From Promethearchaeota archaeon (GTDB taxonomy: Archaea > Asgardarchaeota > Lokiarchaeia > Sigyniarchaeales > SOKP01), in contig JAUVXW010000032.1 of assembly GCA_030603385.1 (NCBI GenBank), positions 1-53,901 on the forward strand: a stretch of DNA of 53,901 nt, written 5' to 3'. The notes under the pieces are model-generated. The model was not told the DNA's origin, searched no databases, and saw nothing but the letters and a program-made list of their open reading frames with translations. Both the position numbers and the translations under genes were made by a program. The first letter of the stretch is position 1, and every line of letters begins with the position of its first letter. This document shows positions 42,816 to 52,509 of this stretch, one piece after another.

Positions 42816-43202
42816 TCAACTCGCCTTTAACTCCTTTTCTAGCAATTTTATCTCCCGGTCAATAGCTTTTGTTTTAACTTGTTTTTCCTTAACAATTGCC
42901 TTTAATTTCTCGTTTAACTCTTTTCCCTTATCCTTTTTTAAATTATTATATTCTTTTTCCAAATTTTTTACAATCGGAATTAATTTTTTCTTTTTTGAAT
43001 TTAAATCATCGATTCTATTATTAAGTTCGCTAAGTGTAGCTTGTTGATTCTGCAGGTTTGATTCGATTTCACTCATTTTAGGCCCAAATTTCTCTTCAAT
43101 TCGACTTTTGATGTATGTTTCTTTTTGCTTTGCTATCACTTCAATTTTCTCTATTTCAACTGCTATTTTATTAATTTGATCCCTAAGTTCTTCATCTGAC
43201 AT
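42816..43202 (-). CDS. Coiled-coil protein, unknown function
   Basis: A 128-residue protein that is almost all charged helix, with heptads across about residues 10-125 (NNRIDDLNSKKKKL and similar). It has no globular domain. A prefoldin-like or ESCRT-type helical protein is possible in size, but nothing specific supports either. It stands alone, followed by the membrane protein gene. Confidence 0.6.
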   Translation of the reverse strand: MSDEELRDQINKIAVEIEKIEVIAKQKETYIKSRIEEKFGPKMSEIESNLQNQQATLSELNNRIDDLNSKKKKLIPIVKNLEKEYNNLKKDKGKELNEKLKAIVKEKQVKTKAIDREIKLLEKELKAS

Positions 43203-43298
43203 TTTGATTTTCTTTGTTTTAATTTTAATACTATTTGTTATGTTTATAAATGTTTAATACAAATAAATTTAAATCTCTTAATAAAATTGAATTCAAAC

Positions 43299-43412
43299 TT
43301 AAACTTCTTTAAAAATAGTAGTATAGCAATATTCACATCTGATTGATTCTCCTCCGAGAAATTTCTGAATTAACGCTCGGGGTATCTTGGTGTTACAATA
43401 AGGGCAATTCAA
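43299..43412 (-). CDS. Small zinc-ribbon ORF (37 aa)
   Basis: A TTG-initiated frame of 37 residues reading MNCPYCNTKIPRAL and ending ATTIFKEV-like (YTTIFKEV). Two CxxC pairs (CPYC near residues 3-6 and CEYC) are spaced like a zinc ribbon. No standard start lies further upstream in frame after the previous stop. A pair of correctly spaced CxxC motifs is unlikely by chance in this AT-rich DNA, so I consider it a real microprotein, though unproven. Confidence 0.5.
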   Translation of the reverse strand: MNCPYCNTKIPRALIQKFLGGESIRCEYCYTTIFKEV

Positions 43413-43574
43413 ATGTTTTATATTCGCATGAAAAAACAGAATATCTAATTATGTAAAGGGAAAAACACCTTATTCAGCTAGTCTATGCTAATAGTGTCGC
43501 ACACGGTAATTCTAGCCTTGTTCACTACAATACCGTGGTAGATTAAGCAATTATCAACTGGTTGAAATCAAACC

Positions 43575-43721
43575 CTAATTACTGTTAAAAACCCATCTTA
43601 ATTTACACTGACGAGAACAGAAAGATCTCTTTTCTGGTTGTTGACATATATTGATATGATGATGTTCCTTCTTCCATTTAGTAATTCTGATATCTTTTCC
43701 ACAAAACTCGCATTCAGGCAT
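43575..43721 (-). CDS. Small TRASH/MYM-like zinc-finger ORF (48 aa)
   Basis: An ATG-initiated frame of 48 residues. It starts MPECEFCGKD and has FCSRQCKLRW near the end, a Cys-x2-Cys ... Cys-x3-Cys layout reminiscent of TRASH or MYM-type zinc fingers, with a His-rich linker (EHHHI). Such proteins can bind metals or nucleic acids. It is too short for most gene callers. Confidence 0.6.
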   Translation of the reverse strand: MPECEFCGKDIRITKWKKEHHHINICQQPEKRSFCSRQCKLRWVFNSN

Positions 43722-43940
43722 TTTCTTTTTTCTCTTTTTAGTTAATCTCTATGATGATGTGTTCAATTACTCTATATACTCATAGAATAATGATTTCAAA
43801 TATTACATAATGTTAATGATAATAGCCTTATATACCTATAGAAAAAAACGAAAACTAATTATACACATTTATCGGTACAATCATTCTAACTTGAAATTAT
43901 ATTTTTTTTAACCCATAAAGAATAGTAATGACTGTTTGTT

Positions 43941-44489
43941 TTATGTAGTGATACTTTGTGCCGTTCTATTTTTGAAAGACATTTTATCTAACATTATTCT
44001 TGTCAATACTTCGAACGCATTTGTTACATTCTCACCAGTTTTGCTAGAACATTCAATAAATTCATTCAGACCCATCGACTTAGCAGCTCTCATTCCATCT
44101 TTAAAACTTATTTCCCTATAATTATCTAAATCTACCTTTCCACCTAATAAAATAATCGGGAATTTTTGGTTCGTTTCATTTATAATTGAAAACCAATTAC
44201 TAATATGAGAAAAAGAAGAGTAATTAGTAATATCATACATTAAAATTCCTCCCATTGCTCCATGAATATATTGAGGAAAGATAAAACGAAATCTTTCATC
44301 TCCTGCAAAGTCCCACATCATCAATTTTACAACCATCCCATTAATTTCAAAGATTTTAGTTTCAAAATCAACTCCTATTGTCATACGCACATCTGTTATG
44401 AAAAAATTTGTCATAAATCGCCTTGTTAATGTTGTTTTACCACAACTTGAATCGCCGAATACGACAATTTTGAAAATTGCGTCATACAT
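43941..44489 (-). CDS. Ras/Rab-like small GTPase with altered G3 and G4
   Basis: A 182-residue small GTPase. G1 is GDSSCGKT (12-19), the switch I Thr37 is in MTIGVDF, G3 is WDFAGDERF (59-67) with Asp64 instead of the catalytic Gln, G4 is GGKVD (116-120) with Gly in place of Asn, and G5 is CSSKTG (147-152). Rab-like features such as the WDFAG box and YDITN are kept. Hydrolysis and guanine specificity may be weakened. There is no C-terminal cysteine (ends TAQSITT). It stands alone on the minus strand. Confidence 0.93.
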   Translation of the reverse strand: MYDAIFKIVVFGDSSCGKTTLTRRFMTNFFITDVRMTIGVDFETKIFEINGMVVKLMMWDFAGDERFRFIFPQYIHGAMGGILMYDITNYSSFSHISNWFSIINETNQKFPIILLGGKVDLDNYREISFKDGMRAAKSMGLNEFIECSSKTGENVTNAFEVLTRIMLDKMSFKNRTAQSITT

Positions 44490-44879
44490 TTCAATCTTAT
44501 TTAATCCCTTTTAATATTAGACCCTTTAGCTAAGAAATTCCTTAATCCTAGAGTAGTAATTATCCCAATTCTAAATAAAACTACCAACAACCCTTTTACT
44601 AAATGCTCCGTAAATACTCCAATTTTGCATGAAAATATGCAATGCTACACATAATAACATTCATATTTAAATCTTCTGTGAATTATTAGCCATTTTATCA
44701 TTTTTTTCACAGAAATTAATGGAAATCTACAAATCTGCAGATTAACTTAACCTTATTCCCTTTTATCCCATGAATTAAGGGAAAATATCTTTATTTTGTA
44801 ATACAACAAAAAATCTTAGTTATTTTTCACATGATGAAAGAGAATTAACATAGTTTAGTACATTTGTTAAAAATTTAGA
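44490..44879. other. 390-bp intergenic stretch without a recognised gene
   Basis: AT-rich DNA between two genes on the same strand. It contains a 6-bp stem inverted repeat (TTGCAT / ATGCAA at 44625-44642, loop of six) and a perfect 12-bp palindrome (AATCTGCAGATT, 44732-44743). No frame of useful length, and no tRNA-like fold, was seen. Confidence 0.5.
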
Positions 44880-45131
44880 TTAAGTCACCCATTCCTTATT
44901 CACTTTAGCCCAACTGTCAGCTTTATTAGCATAATTTCTTAATTCAGCCCGTTTCTCGGCCAAATCATCTAATTCAGCAGTAGTTAAAACAGTTAAAGGA
45001 TGTGCTTCATGTTGTTTTCTAAATTCCAGTTCAAGTTCCAGAAATTTATCTCTGGGAATTAGTGGGAGGCCCCAACCGCATTTTAAACATACTAAATGCT
45101 TTATCTCATTTACGTCTGTAATGTAATTCAT
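44880..45131 (-). CDS. Small protein with CxxC motif, unknown function
   Basis: An 83-residue protein with one CLKCGW motif near residues 15-20, then a helical, charged C-terminus (ELDDLAEKRAELRNYANKADSW). The CxxC plus the HEAH segment could form a partial zinc site. I recognise no family. GC is slightly higher than the flanking spacers. Confidence 0.55.
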   Translation of the reverse strand: MNYITDVNEIKHLVCLKCGWGLPLIPRDKFLELELEFRKQHEAHPLTVLTTAELDDLAEKRAELRNYANKADSWAKVNKEWVT

Positions 45132-45639
45132 TTTTTTTACCCTCTATTAATTGAAATATGAATTGGAACTAAAAATGTCTACATATCATTATATTGTAGA
45201 AAATTAATTCGCCTAAAAATGCAACCTCTATTCAAGATATTGTATGGATACTCTCACCTTTATACTTTTCTATTCATCCATTATTAAGTCTCTCTATCCT
45301 TTATCATGAAAATCATGTTATTTTTTATCTTAAAAAAATGAAGTAATAGGAGAGAAGTTAAGTTGATAAAAAAATGGTCTGATTACTGTAATATTAATGC
45401 TTACACTTTTATATCTCCATAAATTATAACACATTCCATTTGTCTTATCTCGATAGGACCAAATAGGTTCTACACGATGTAATTAATCAATAGCCTTTTT
45501 TATAACTATATATCTATCAAGAAAAAAATAAGATCTTAATAATTTTTTTTTATATTTCACCAAATTGTTAAATATATATTAAAAGACGTCTTATTCGATA
45601 TTACATTAAATGAAATTTAAACTCAAATGAAATAACTAA
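45132..45639. other. 508-bp intergenic stretch without a recognised gene
   Basis: AT-rich sequence upstream of two divergent genes. The best small frame (near 45363, after an aggagag) is only 19 codons. No tRNA or structured RNA was found. It must hold the promoters of both flanking genes. Confidence 0.5.
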
Positions 45640-46197
45640 GTGATTTTAAATATGGAAAAAAGATTTATACCTCTCCTAATAATGCTGGGGTTATTAGTAG
45701 TTGTGATTATAACTGCTATTGTTGCGGCTGTACTTGGTGTACCTCTAGTTGCCTTAGACCCGTCAGATACCTCAACAGCATCATTTGATTATTGGTCGGT
45801 AGGACATTTCCTTTGGGGTGTTGCACTCTTCGTTATGGCATTCACATTTGGCTGGATAATCAATAATTTAACGGGTAATCCAAAAGATCCGATTAACGAA
45901 CCAGAAGTTAGAAGTTTCATCCTTTATTGGATAATTATCCTTGTTCTTGCTGGTCTTTGGGAAGTTATTGAAAATACAATTCTTTATCTTGTAGATATTA
46001 AAGTCAAATTCGACAGCGCTGCAAATATAATAACTGATATAGCTATATGGGGGATTGGCGGATGTGTGAGTTGGTACATGACAGATCTAATGTTTTTGAG
46101 CGATAAGTACCTTAGAGCTTATTATATCTATGGATTTATGTCTCTCGCAATGGGTTTAGTCATATTTGTCTTCTTCGGCTTTATTACAACAAATTAA
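45640..46197 (+). CDS. Membrane protein with four to five TMs, unknown function
   Basis: A 185-residue protein with about five hydrophobic helices. A conserved-looking polar cluster includes HFLWGV, LWEVIEN and DIAIWGIGG, with His, Glu and Asp residues near or in the membrane, as in some DUF2585/DUF2238-like proteins, but I cannot assign it. The start is GTG 45640 or ATG 45652, which would give MEKRF. Confidence 0.7.
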   Translation: MILNMEKRFIPLLIMLGLLVVVIITAIVAAVLGVPLVALDPSDTSTASFDYWSVGHFLWGVALFVMAFTFGWIINNLTGNPKDPINEPEVRSFILYWIIILVLAGLWEVIENTILYLVDIKVKFDSAANIITDIAIWGIGGCVSWYMTDLMFLSDKYLRAYYIYGFMSLAMGLVIFVFFGFITTN

Positions 46198-46423
46198 TTT
46201 TTTTTCTTTTTTTTATGTTGTACCTATAATATCTGGGTTTATGTAAACTTAATGAATGCATGAGCTTGTAGGCTAATCTAAAGACAGTCTACAAATTTTT
46301 TAAAACAAATATAGATTAAAACTTAAAATGGGAAATAATGAATATTTCATTAAAAGAGTGTATGAAATAATAAGTGAATTAAGTCTACTATTAATTAATC
46401 ACTAATTTTACCTTTTGTTTCAA

Positions 46424-47686
46424 TCATAATAGAGAAATCATATCTTTAATAGCTCTACTAACCAAATCGAGCTGGATATTTCGAGCACCCCCTATGATTT
46501 CCTGAACTTTAGCAACTTCTAATGCTTTATCAATTCGTAGGTTATCCGTAAACGCAATGCCTCCACATAATTGTTGGGTTTCATAAGATATTTTATGAGC
46601 TAGGTGTGATGCTAGATATTTTGTACCTGAACTAAAAGCTGCATTATATTTAACGAATTTTTGCTGATCGAAATGTTTACGCTCAACTGTCTTGTTATAC
46701 TCAGAAGCCGACTTAAAACCAAGTTCCGTAGCTGCCATAAGTTCAGTAAAATTCTGGGCTTGAGGAAGCGAAACTCCTTGAAAATCATATAGCGGACGGC
46801 CAAATTGAACTCTTAAATTTGTATAGATAAGCCCTGAAACTGCAGTTAACCACGCAATACCTAAACTAGACCCAATGATCGAACATCTTTCCGCTACAAG
46901 TCCAGAAAATAAATTTTTATAGCCTTGACCTTTGTTTCCAAGAATATTTTCCCTCGGGATTTTCACTGAATTAAAAAGAGTCTGGCCAATTTGTACTCGT
47001 GGAATAGATTGGATGCCAAGTCTATTAGTTATCAATCCTTCATACTCTCTTTCCGCAATTGCTTGATACATGGTTCCTCGTGGATCTGAGATTTCTGAGA
47101 CTCCATATACTATAAAATAATCTGCTACTGGACCATTAGTCGTATATAATTTTTCTCCAGTGAAAATAAAATGATCTCCTTGATCGGTGACTTTAGTTTC
47201 CATATTAACCGCATCAGAACCATGCTTTCTCTCAGTAATACAAATACAACCAATCTTTTTGCCCGTGATTATTTCATTTAAAATTTCAGAAATTCTATCT
47301 CCTCTACCAAATTGAAACAATGGATTGGCAAATATTACCCCTGTGACCACTCGTGCCAAATCTAATTCTGGATCAATAATCGATGTCGCCATTGCTAAAA
47401 GCATTTCATAACGCATGTTATAGCTCTCAGACTCTCCATAAGGATTTAATCGCTGGATGTAGTTTTTCTTGCCGAGGATGGGAAAAAGTTCGTAAACCTC
47501 CTCATTTAAATTTATTTTAGGTTCAAGTTCCTTGAGTAAAAACTGCTCCAACTCCTCTAAAAACTCCCGTTCCTCTTCTGTTATAAGTGGAATAATAAAA
47601 TTATTAAAAACTTTATAAATATTTTCTGTTTTTAATTTTTCTTTTATTTCTTCATCTAAAATATCTACACCCGTAATCATTTTCAT
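46424..47686 (-). CDS. Acyl-CoA dehydrogenase
   Basis: A 420-residue acyl-CoA dehydrogenase. CICITERKHGSDAVNMETKV is the FAD-binding loop, FTGEKLYTTNG the beta-domain, and the C-terminal helical domain has RVQFGRPLYDFQGV, QQLCGGIAF and a RIDKALEVAKVQEIIGGARNIQ end. The catalytic base cannot be placed by eye. FAD-dependent alpha-beta dehydrogenation of an acyl-CoA is expected. It is unlinked to the larger paralogue at 36421. Confidence 0.92.
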   Translation of the reverse strand: MKMITGVDILDEEIKEKLKTENIYKVFNNFIIPLITEEEREFLEELEQFLLKELEPKINLNEEVYELFPILGKKNYIQRLNPYGESESYNMRYEMLLAMATSIIDPELDLARVVTGVIFANPLFQFGRGDRISEILNEIITGKKIGCICITERKHGSDAVNMETKVTDQGDHFIFTGEKLYTTNGPVADYFIVYGVSEISDPRGTMYQAIAEREYEGLITNRLGIQSIPRVQIGQTLFNSVKIPRENILGNKGQGYKNLFSGLVAERCSIIGSSLGIAWLTAVSGLIYTNLRVQFGRPLYDFQGVSLPQAQNFTELMAATELGFKSASEYNKTVERKHFDQQKFVKYNAAFSSGTKYLASHLAHKISYETQQLCGGIAFTDNLRIDKALEVAKVQEIIGGARNIQLDLVSRAIKDMISLL

Positions 47687-47906
47687 TCAATTATCAACTT
47701 CCATTCTAACATGATTAAGATAATATAATAATTAGTGGAAATAACGTACTTCAATTTAAAAAAATATGGAATAATTAATAACATCATCTGTTAAATTTTG
47801 AGTTTCACTACTGTACAAATTCCTATTTTTATCTCAATAACACTGATTTTTAAAGTATATATTATTCTTTAACGTAATTTAAATAAATTTTTTTAGGGGT
47901 ATTTAA

Positions 47907-49268
47907 ATGAAAATTAAGAAAAATGGCATTAAGCAAATTAGCATCTTGTTAATATCAATCTGGTTATTTATAGGATTCTTTTTTATAGTTAAAGTGTCCT
48001 ACGGAGATATCACTGAGCTTTCTACAGTCGATTGGTACGTCACTTATGGTGCGGAGGATTTAGATCAAGGATGGGACTGTGCGGTAGATTCGGATAATAA
48101 CGCATATTTGATTGGTACAACAAGATTGGATGGTGGAACCGCTAATGCGACCTTACTAAAATATGATAGTTCTGGTAGTTTTATATGGGCAAGACATTGG
48201 GGTGGTTCAAATTCGGATTATGGAAGTGGAGGATGTACGGATTCAATGAAAAATGTGTATTTAGTTGGTTCTACTCGTAGTCAAGGAAGCGATTTAATTA
48301 ATGGTAGTTGCTTTATTGCTAAGTATGATGAAAATGGACTTTTAATATGGAATAGAACTTGGGGGACCATTGGTTTTGATAGTGCTTCTGATGTTATAGT
48401 AGATTCGAGTTTTAATGTTCATATTACGGGATATAGTTACAATGGTGGTAATGGGAGAGATACTTTATACTTGAAATATAATAGTAGCGGTGATTTGCAA
48501 TTGGCTTTAAATTGGGGAGGAACAGGTAGTGAGTCTGGTTCTGGTATTGAACTAACAACAACGGGGGATATTGTAATAAGTGGAGGAACTAGCAGCTTTG
48601 GCGCTGGCAATGTCGATGTGTATGTTTTATATTATTCGTCAGCAGGGAGTCTTGTTTGGAACACAACTTGGGGTAGCACAATTATCGATAGAGGATATGA
48701 CATTGCAGTGGATTCAATGAATAATATCTATGTAGCAGGATGGACTTATTATCCTGATGATTTAATGGCGGGTGCAGGAATATACAATATTAATTTCGCG
48801 CTTATAAAGTTTGATAGCAATGGAAATACTATGTGGAGTAGAATTTGGGGGCGTGAAAATATGGATTATGGATCTGGGGTTGATGTAGATTCAGAGGATA
48901 ATATCTATTTTGTTGGAGAAGGTACTATTGATGGATGGGGCTTAAAAAATTTTTATATTGGAAAATTTGATAGTTCTGGTACCTTGCTTGCTGAAACTCT
49001 CTGGGGTGGAGGTAATTTTGAAGCGGGTCATGCTATAACTATTAATAAAGCAACAAACGACATCTATGTTGCTGGCGATTCTGAAAGTTATAATTTAGAA
49101 CATAGTTCAGATCTTGTTATGATAAAAAACCCCACATTCCCCTCTACTAATAGTCAAGATTCAAACGCAATACTAGGCTATAATTTAATACTTACCTTAA
49201 GTGTTATTTCTGCTACTATAATTATAGTAATTTGGATGAAATATCGAAACAAGAAATCTAATATTTAA
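47907..49268 (+). CDS. Exported SBBP-type beta-propeller protein with C-terminal TM anchor
   Basis: A 453-residue protein with an N-terminal hydrophobic signal or anchor (about 8-30). Repeats of about 50 residues each carry a WG...D.G/S.I..D...N.Y..G pattern (e.g. SRIWGRENMDYGSGVDVDSEDN), typical of SBBP beta-propeller repeats. A C-terminal TM helix (about 425-445) with a basic end KYRNKKSNI anchors it to the membrane. It is probably a cell-surface protein. It could be adhesive or a structural propeller. Confidence 0.88.
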   Translation: MKIKKNGIKQISILLISIWLFIGFFFIVKVSYGDITELSTVDWYVTYGAEDLDQGWDCAVDSDNNAYLIGTTRLDGGTANATLLKYDSSGSFIWARHWGGSNSDYGSGGCTDSMKNVYLVGSTRSQGSDLINGSCFIAKYDENGLLIWNRTWGTIGFDSASDVIVDSSFNVHITGYSYNGGNGRDTLYLKYNSSGDLQLALNWGGTGSESGSGIELTTTGDIVISGGTSSFGAGNVDVYVLYYSSAGSLVWNTTWGSTIIDRGYDIAVDSMNNIYVAGWTYYPDDLMAGAGIYNINFALIKFDSNGNTMWSRIWGRENMDYGSGVDVDSEDNIYFVGEGTIDGWGLKNFYIGKFDSSGTLLAETLWGGGNFEAGHAITINKATNDIYVAGDSESYNLEHSSDLVMIKNPTFPSTNSQDSNAILGYNLILTLSVISATIIIVIWMKYRNKKSNI

Positions 49269-49321
49269 TTTTTTTTTCTTTCTTATTTATCTTTCATGTG
49301 TTATACATTTCAAGGGCCTTA

Positions 49322-50182
49322 TTAAAAAAGAAACAAAAAATATTTTTTAAAATCTTTTGGTCTTAAGAATAAAGCAGGAACACTTTTTCGATATTCTCGA
49401 TAATCCCTTCCAAATCGCTGTATTAATTCTTTTTCTTCCACAAATTTGAGATGAATTTTAATTCCGATCAAAAATATAAAGAAGTAAATAATCGAATAGA
49501 GCGAAAATCTAAGAAAGAAACACCCTATAAGAATTAGGACTAACCCATGATAAGTTGGATGTCTCAAAACGGAGTATATCTCGTGATTTACGATTTTTGA
49601 TTCTTCAGGATAATACACATATACCAAACCCATATTATCTATTCCGAAGATGAGTAAAGATCTGAAAGCCACCAAGATTCCTAGTGCAATAAGTAGGAAA
49701 GCTAATATCATTCGAGTGAGAAATAAGATATAGTGGGTGTTGAAATAGATTTCATTCAAGGGGATGCTAAAATACCAGCTTAATTCTGAGGAATCATTAT
49801 TTGGAATTAAAAAGTCATGGGGAAAGATAGAATGTATGACAAAGGAGATCACAAGAGTAATGCCCATTAAGGCTATTGGAAGTGCCTTCTGATATGCTTT
49901 AACGTTGTCCTTTTTTAATAGGTTCTCTTTTCGACGCCAAAAGGAATAGACCAATATGAATCCTAAAGTCAAAATAAACCCCGAACCGATAATTGGTATA
50001 TAAGGTGCCATGAGCTGAAAGAATTGGGTGTCTTTGAATAAACGGGGGGAAGAATCCATAGTGAACTGAAAAAGTAGGGAACAAAAAGCGGTAGCTACTG
50101 GAATTATTAAGAGGAAAAATATTCTTTTGCCAGAGTACCATGGTAATTTTTCTCTAAATATGCCTATTCCTTTCAATCTCAT
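49322..50182 (-). CDS. ICMT-like membrane methyltransferase, copy 2
   Basis: A 286-residue protein with about seven TM helices. The C-terminal third has the ICMT/PEMT signature: VLRHPTYHGLVLILIG, then KFVEEKELIQRFGRDYREYRKSVP. It is larger than copy 1 (21268), with additional N-terminal helices. It may methylate isoprenyl thiols or lipids. The substrate is unknown. Confidence 0.85.
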   Translation of the reverse strand: MRLKGIGIFREKLPWYSGKRIFFLLIIPVATAFCSLLFQFTMDSSPRLFKDTQFFQLMAPYIPIIGSGFILTLGFILVYSFWRRKENLLKKDNVKAYQKALPIALMGITLVISFVIHSIFPHDFLIPNNDSSELSWYFSIPLNEIYFNTHYILFLTRMILAFLLIALGILVAFRSLLIFGIDNMGLVYVYYPEESKIVNHEIYSVLRHPTYHGLVLILIGCFFLRFSLYSIIYFFIFLIGIKIHLKFVEEKELIQRFGRDYREYRKSVPALFLRPKDFKKYFLFLF

Positions 50183-50290
50183 AAAACTTTTACACCTTTT
50201 AAGTATCTTTTCTTAAATCTAATTATCTGGAGTTATTGTAATTATGATAGTCTATTCAATATTAAAATTTAAATAATGAAATTCCCAATT

Positions 50291-52390
50291 CTAAGATTTG
50301 TTTTTTGAGACTTCTTTCCTTAAATGATGTACCCGAATACTCAATAGCACTATGAATATCAAAGTCAAAGGAAGAATATGAATCCATGAGATAGTCGGCT
50401 TTATCGATTCACTTTCCAAGTAAATTTTGATTTCATGATAGCTATGTTCATATTCAAAATGAATTATAAGATCTGTTTCTCCCTCGCTCAAAATAAAAGG
50501 GATCGGCATTCCATCGATGCATACTGAGTAAGGGTTAAGCAAAACTGCTTTGGGAATTAAAACATCACAATATCCTGTAGTCCCAACTCGACCATAAATC
50601 TCAAAGCTAATTTCATTCCGAGATTCATTAAACCGAAGCCCATAATCAGAGGAATTAGATTTAACAACTATCTTGTAGGGTGTGTCTTCCTTTATTATTT
50701 GATAATTAGTAGTAGTTGAGATTAAAGGTTCAATTTGGAACATTTTCGCATCAACCCAATTTTCGCATGTTCTCTGAAGTCCCCAAATATAGTCTCCATC
50801 CCAGGCAATTGTCCAGGTACCATCAGCAGCGGGATAAATCTGCCCAACAATCTGCCAATCATAAGAATATTTAGTTAGATTTCCTCCACCAGAGACCCCC
50901 CAGAAATGTGAACCCATCCACGCTAATCCTCCGCTAATACCCTCTCCAGGAATTTGAATTTCTTCTATAATTGCCCCAGTTTTGTCTATTTTCCTCACTA
51001 AATTTCCTCCCCTACTAGGAATATAAAGAAAATCTCCATCAGAAGTTAACCCTTGTGTACCACCCTCATCCTTTTTTGGTAGATCAAATGAATCATTTAT
51101 TACTACCGCATTCCCAGAAATCGAAAACTTGAAAATTTTGAGCTGACTATGATCATAGGCAAAAAAATACTCACCATCCCAAGCTAAACCTCGTGCATTT
51201 TCAATAACATTATTTTCCATTTCAATATAATCCCCTGTTGTTGGATCCATTCTTATAAAGTTTAAAGCACTCCCTATCGAGATATTCCAAAAATCAAATC
51301 GCCAAATATAGCCCATTGCATACTCTAATGCCCACCCAAAACTTAATCCTAATCCGACTCTTTTAACAACCCTTCTTGTCTCATCTATTGGATCAAATAC
51401 ATAAGGATATTGATCCTCTGGATCACCTGGAATATAACCCAATGTATAATTCCTCACATCTTGATAATCAAATACCGGAAGCGGTTTTGTGATAGTGGTT
51501 CCATTATCATTATCAATTAGAGTTACATTTGAATTTGGAGTTACAGTAACTCGTGGAAAAGGCAATGATGGATCGAAAATATTCTCCTCTAAAGTTGCAT
51601 TTGTGTGAGCAGCAATCGAAACGATATCACCACTATAATTAGTAAAGTAATTTCCTTTAAGATAAACTTCAGAATTTTCTGAGTGAAAGGCAGCTGTTCC
51701 ATTTTTAAATATGTTCCTCGTAATAGTTGCATTATTAAACTGCTCTAAGGCCATCTCATGATACCCATTTCCATATAATGTGTTATTTACATACTCCACA
51801 GTTGAATATTCTGCGTAAAGTCCTTCTGTATTGACCCATCTAACTATTGAATTAGCAACCACCGATTCAGAATAATACTGGACAATCCCTACAAGCCCAT
51901 ATTCTACGATAGTATAATTAAATATAGAATCTTTTGTTCCATTCATATAGATTCCATCCCAATCCCCATTAATCGGTGGTCCAGCATCAGAAGTAAACCA
52001 AATCTGCTGATCTGGAGCCCCTATCGCTTTTATAGTCCCAACTACAAAAATCCTCAACCGTACTTCAGGATCTTTATATTCTCTATAATATTTAAATTTG
52101 ATAACTGTTCCAGGCAAAATAGTAAGGGTTGCGCCCTTAGATACAGTAATACTTTTAGTTACAAGAATATTTCCACTCCATGTTTCATTGGTATTAATAG
52201 TTCCATTTTTTATCTGTATTGAAGATAATCTCGGTTCATTTTGTGTTTTAGACTCTTTATTCTGCATAGTGTCATTAATCGTGTTGTAATCATTACTAGA
52301 AAAACCAAAAGGAGGATTACAAGCAATTATCAAACCAAAAAGAAATAATAATATAGGGATAAACTGTTTACTTAATTTCAACATTCTCAA
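50291..52390 (-). CDS. Large exported protein: parallel beta-helix plus propeller region with TM anchor
   Basis: A 699-residue protein with an N-terminal signal (about 8-25) and a C-terminal TM helix (about 670-690) with a basic tail. Residues about 60-300 have right-handed beta-helix repeats (NGTINTNETWSGNILV, then SITVSKGATLTILPGTVIKF, the PbH1-type pattern). Residues about 330-560 contain beta-propeller-like repeats (GLAWDGEYFF, GLTSDGDFLY, GLAWMGSHFWG, TIAWDGDYIWG). It is a likely surface adhesin or enzyme scaffold. No catalytic site is recognised. Confidence 0.85.
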   Translation of the reverse strand: MRMLKLSKQFIPILLFLFGLIIACNPPFGFSSNDYNTINDTMQNKESKTQNEPRLSSIQIKNGTINTNETWSGNILVTKSITVSKGATLTILPGTVIKFKYYREYKDPEVRLRIFVVGTIKAIGAPDQQIWFTSDAGPPINGDWDGIYMNGTKDSIFNYTIVEYGLVGIVQYYSESVVANSIVRWVNTEGLYAEYSTVEYVNNTLYGNGYHEMALEQFNNATITRNIFKNGTAAFHSENSEVYLKGNYFTNYSGDIVSIAAHTNATLEENIFDPSLPFPRVTVTPNSNVTLIDNDNGTTITKPLPVFDYQDVRNYTLGYIPGDPEDQYPYVFDPIDETRRVVKRVGLGLSFGWALEYAMGYIWRFDFWNISIGSALNFIRMDPTTGDYIEMENNVIENARGLAWDGEYFFAYDHSQLKIFKFSISGNAVVINDSFDLPKKDEGGTQGLTSDGDFLYIPSRGGNLVRKIDKTGAIIEEIQIPGEGISGGLAWMGSHFWGVSGGGNLTKYSYDWQIVGQIYPAADGTWTIAWDGDYIWGLQRTCENWVDAKMFQIEPLISTTTNYQIIKEDTPYKIVVKSNSSDYGLRFNESRNEISFEIYGRVGTTGYCDVLIPKAVLLNPYSVCIDGMPIPFILSEGETDLIIHFEYEHSYHEIKIYLESESIKPTISWIHILPLTLIFIVLLSIRVHHLRKEVSKNKS

Positions 52391-52509
52391 CCCATTTTTA
52401 AAAAGTGAATAATAATATATATTACCCCCTTATATAAAAATCAATTAGGAAAAGAATAATTTGAATAGATTGTCTTTTTGATCTTATCTATAATCTTTTA
52501 AGAACAAAG

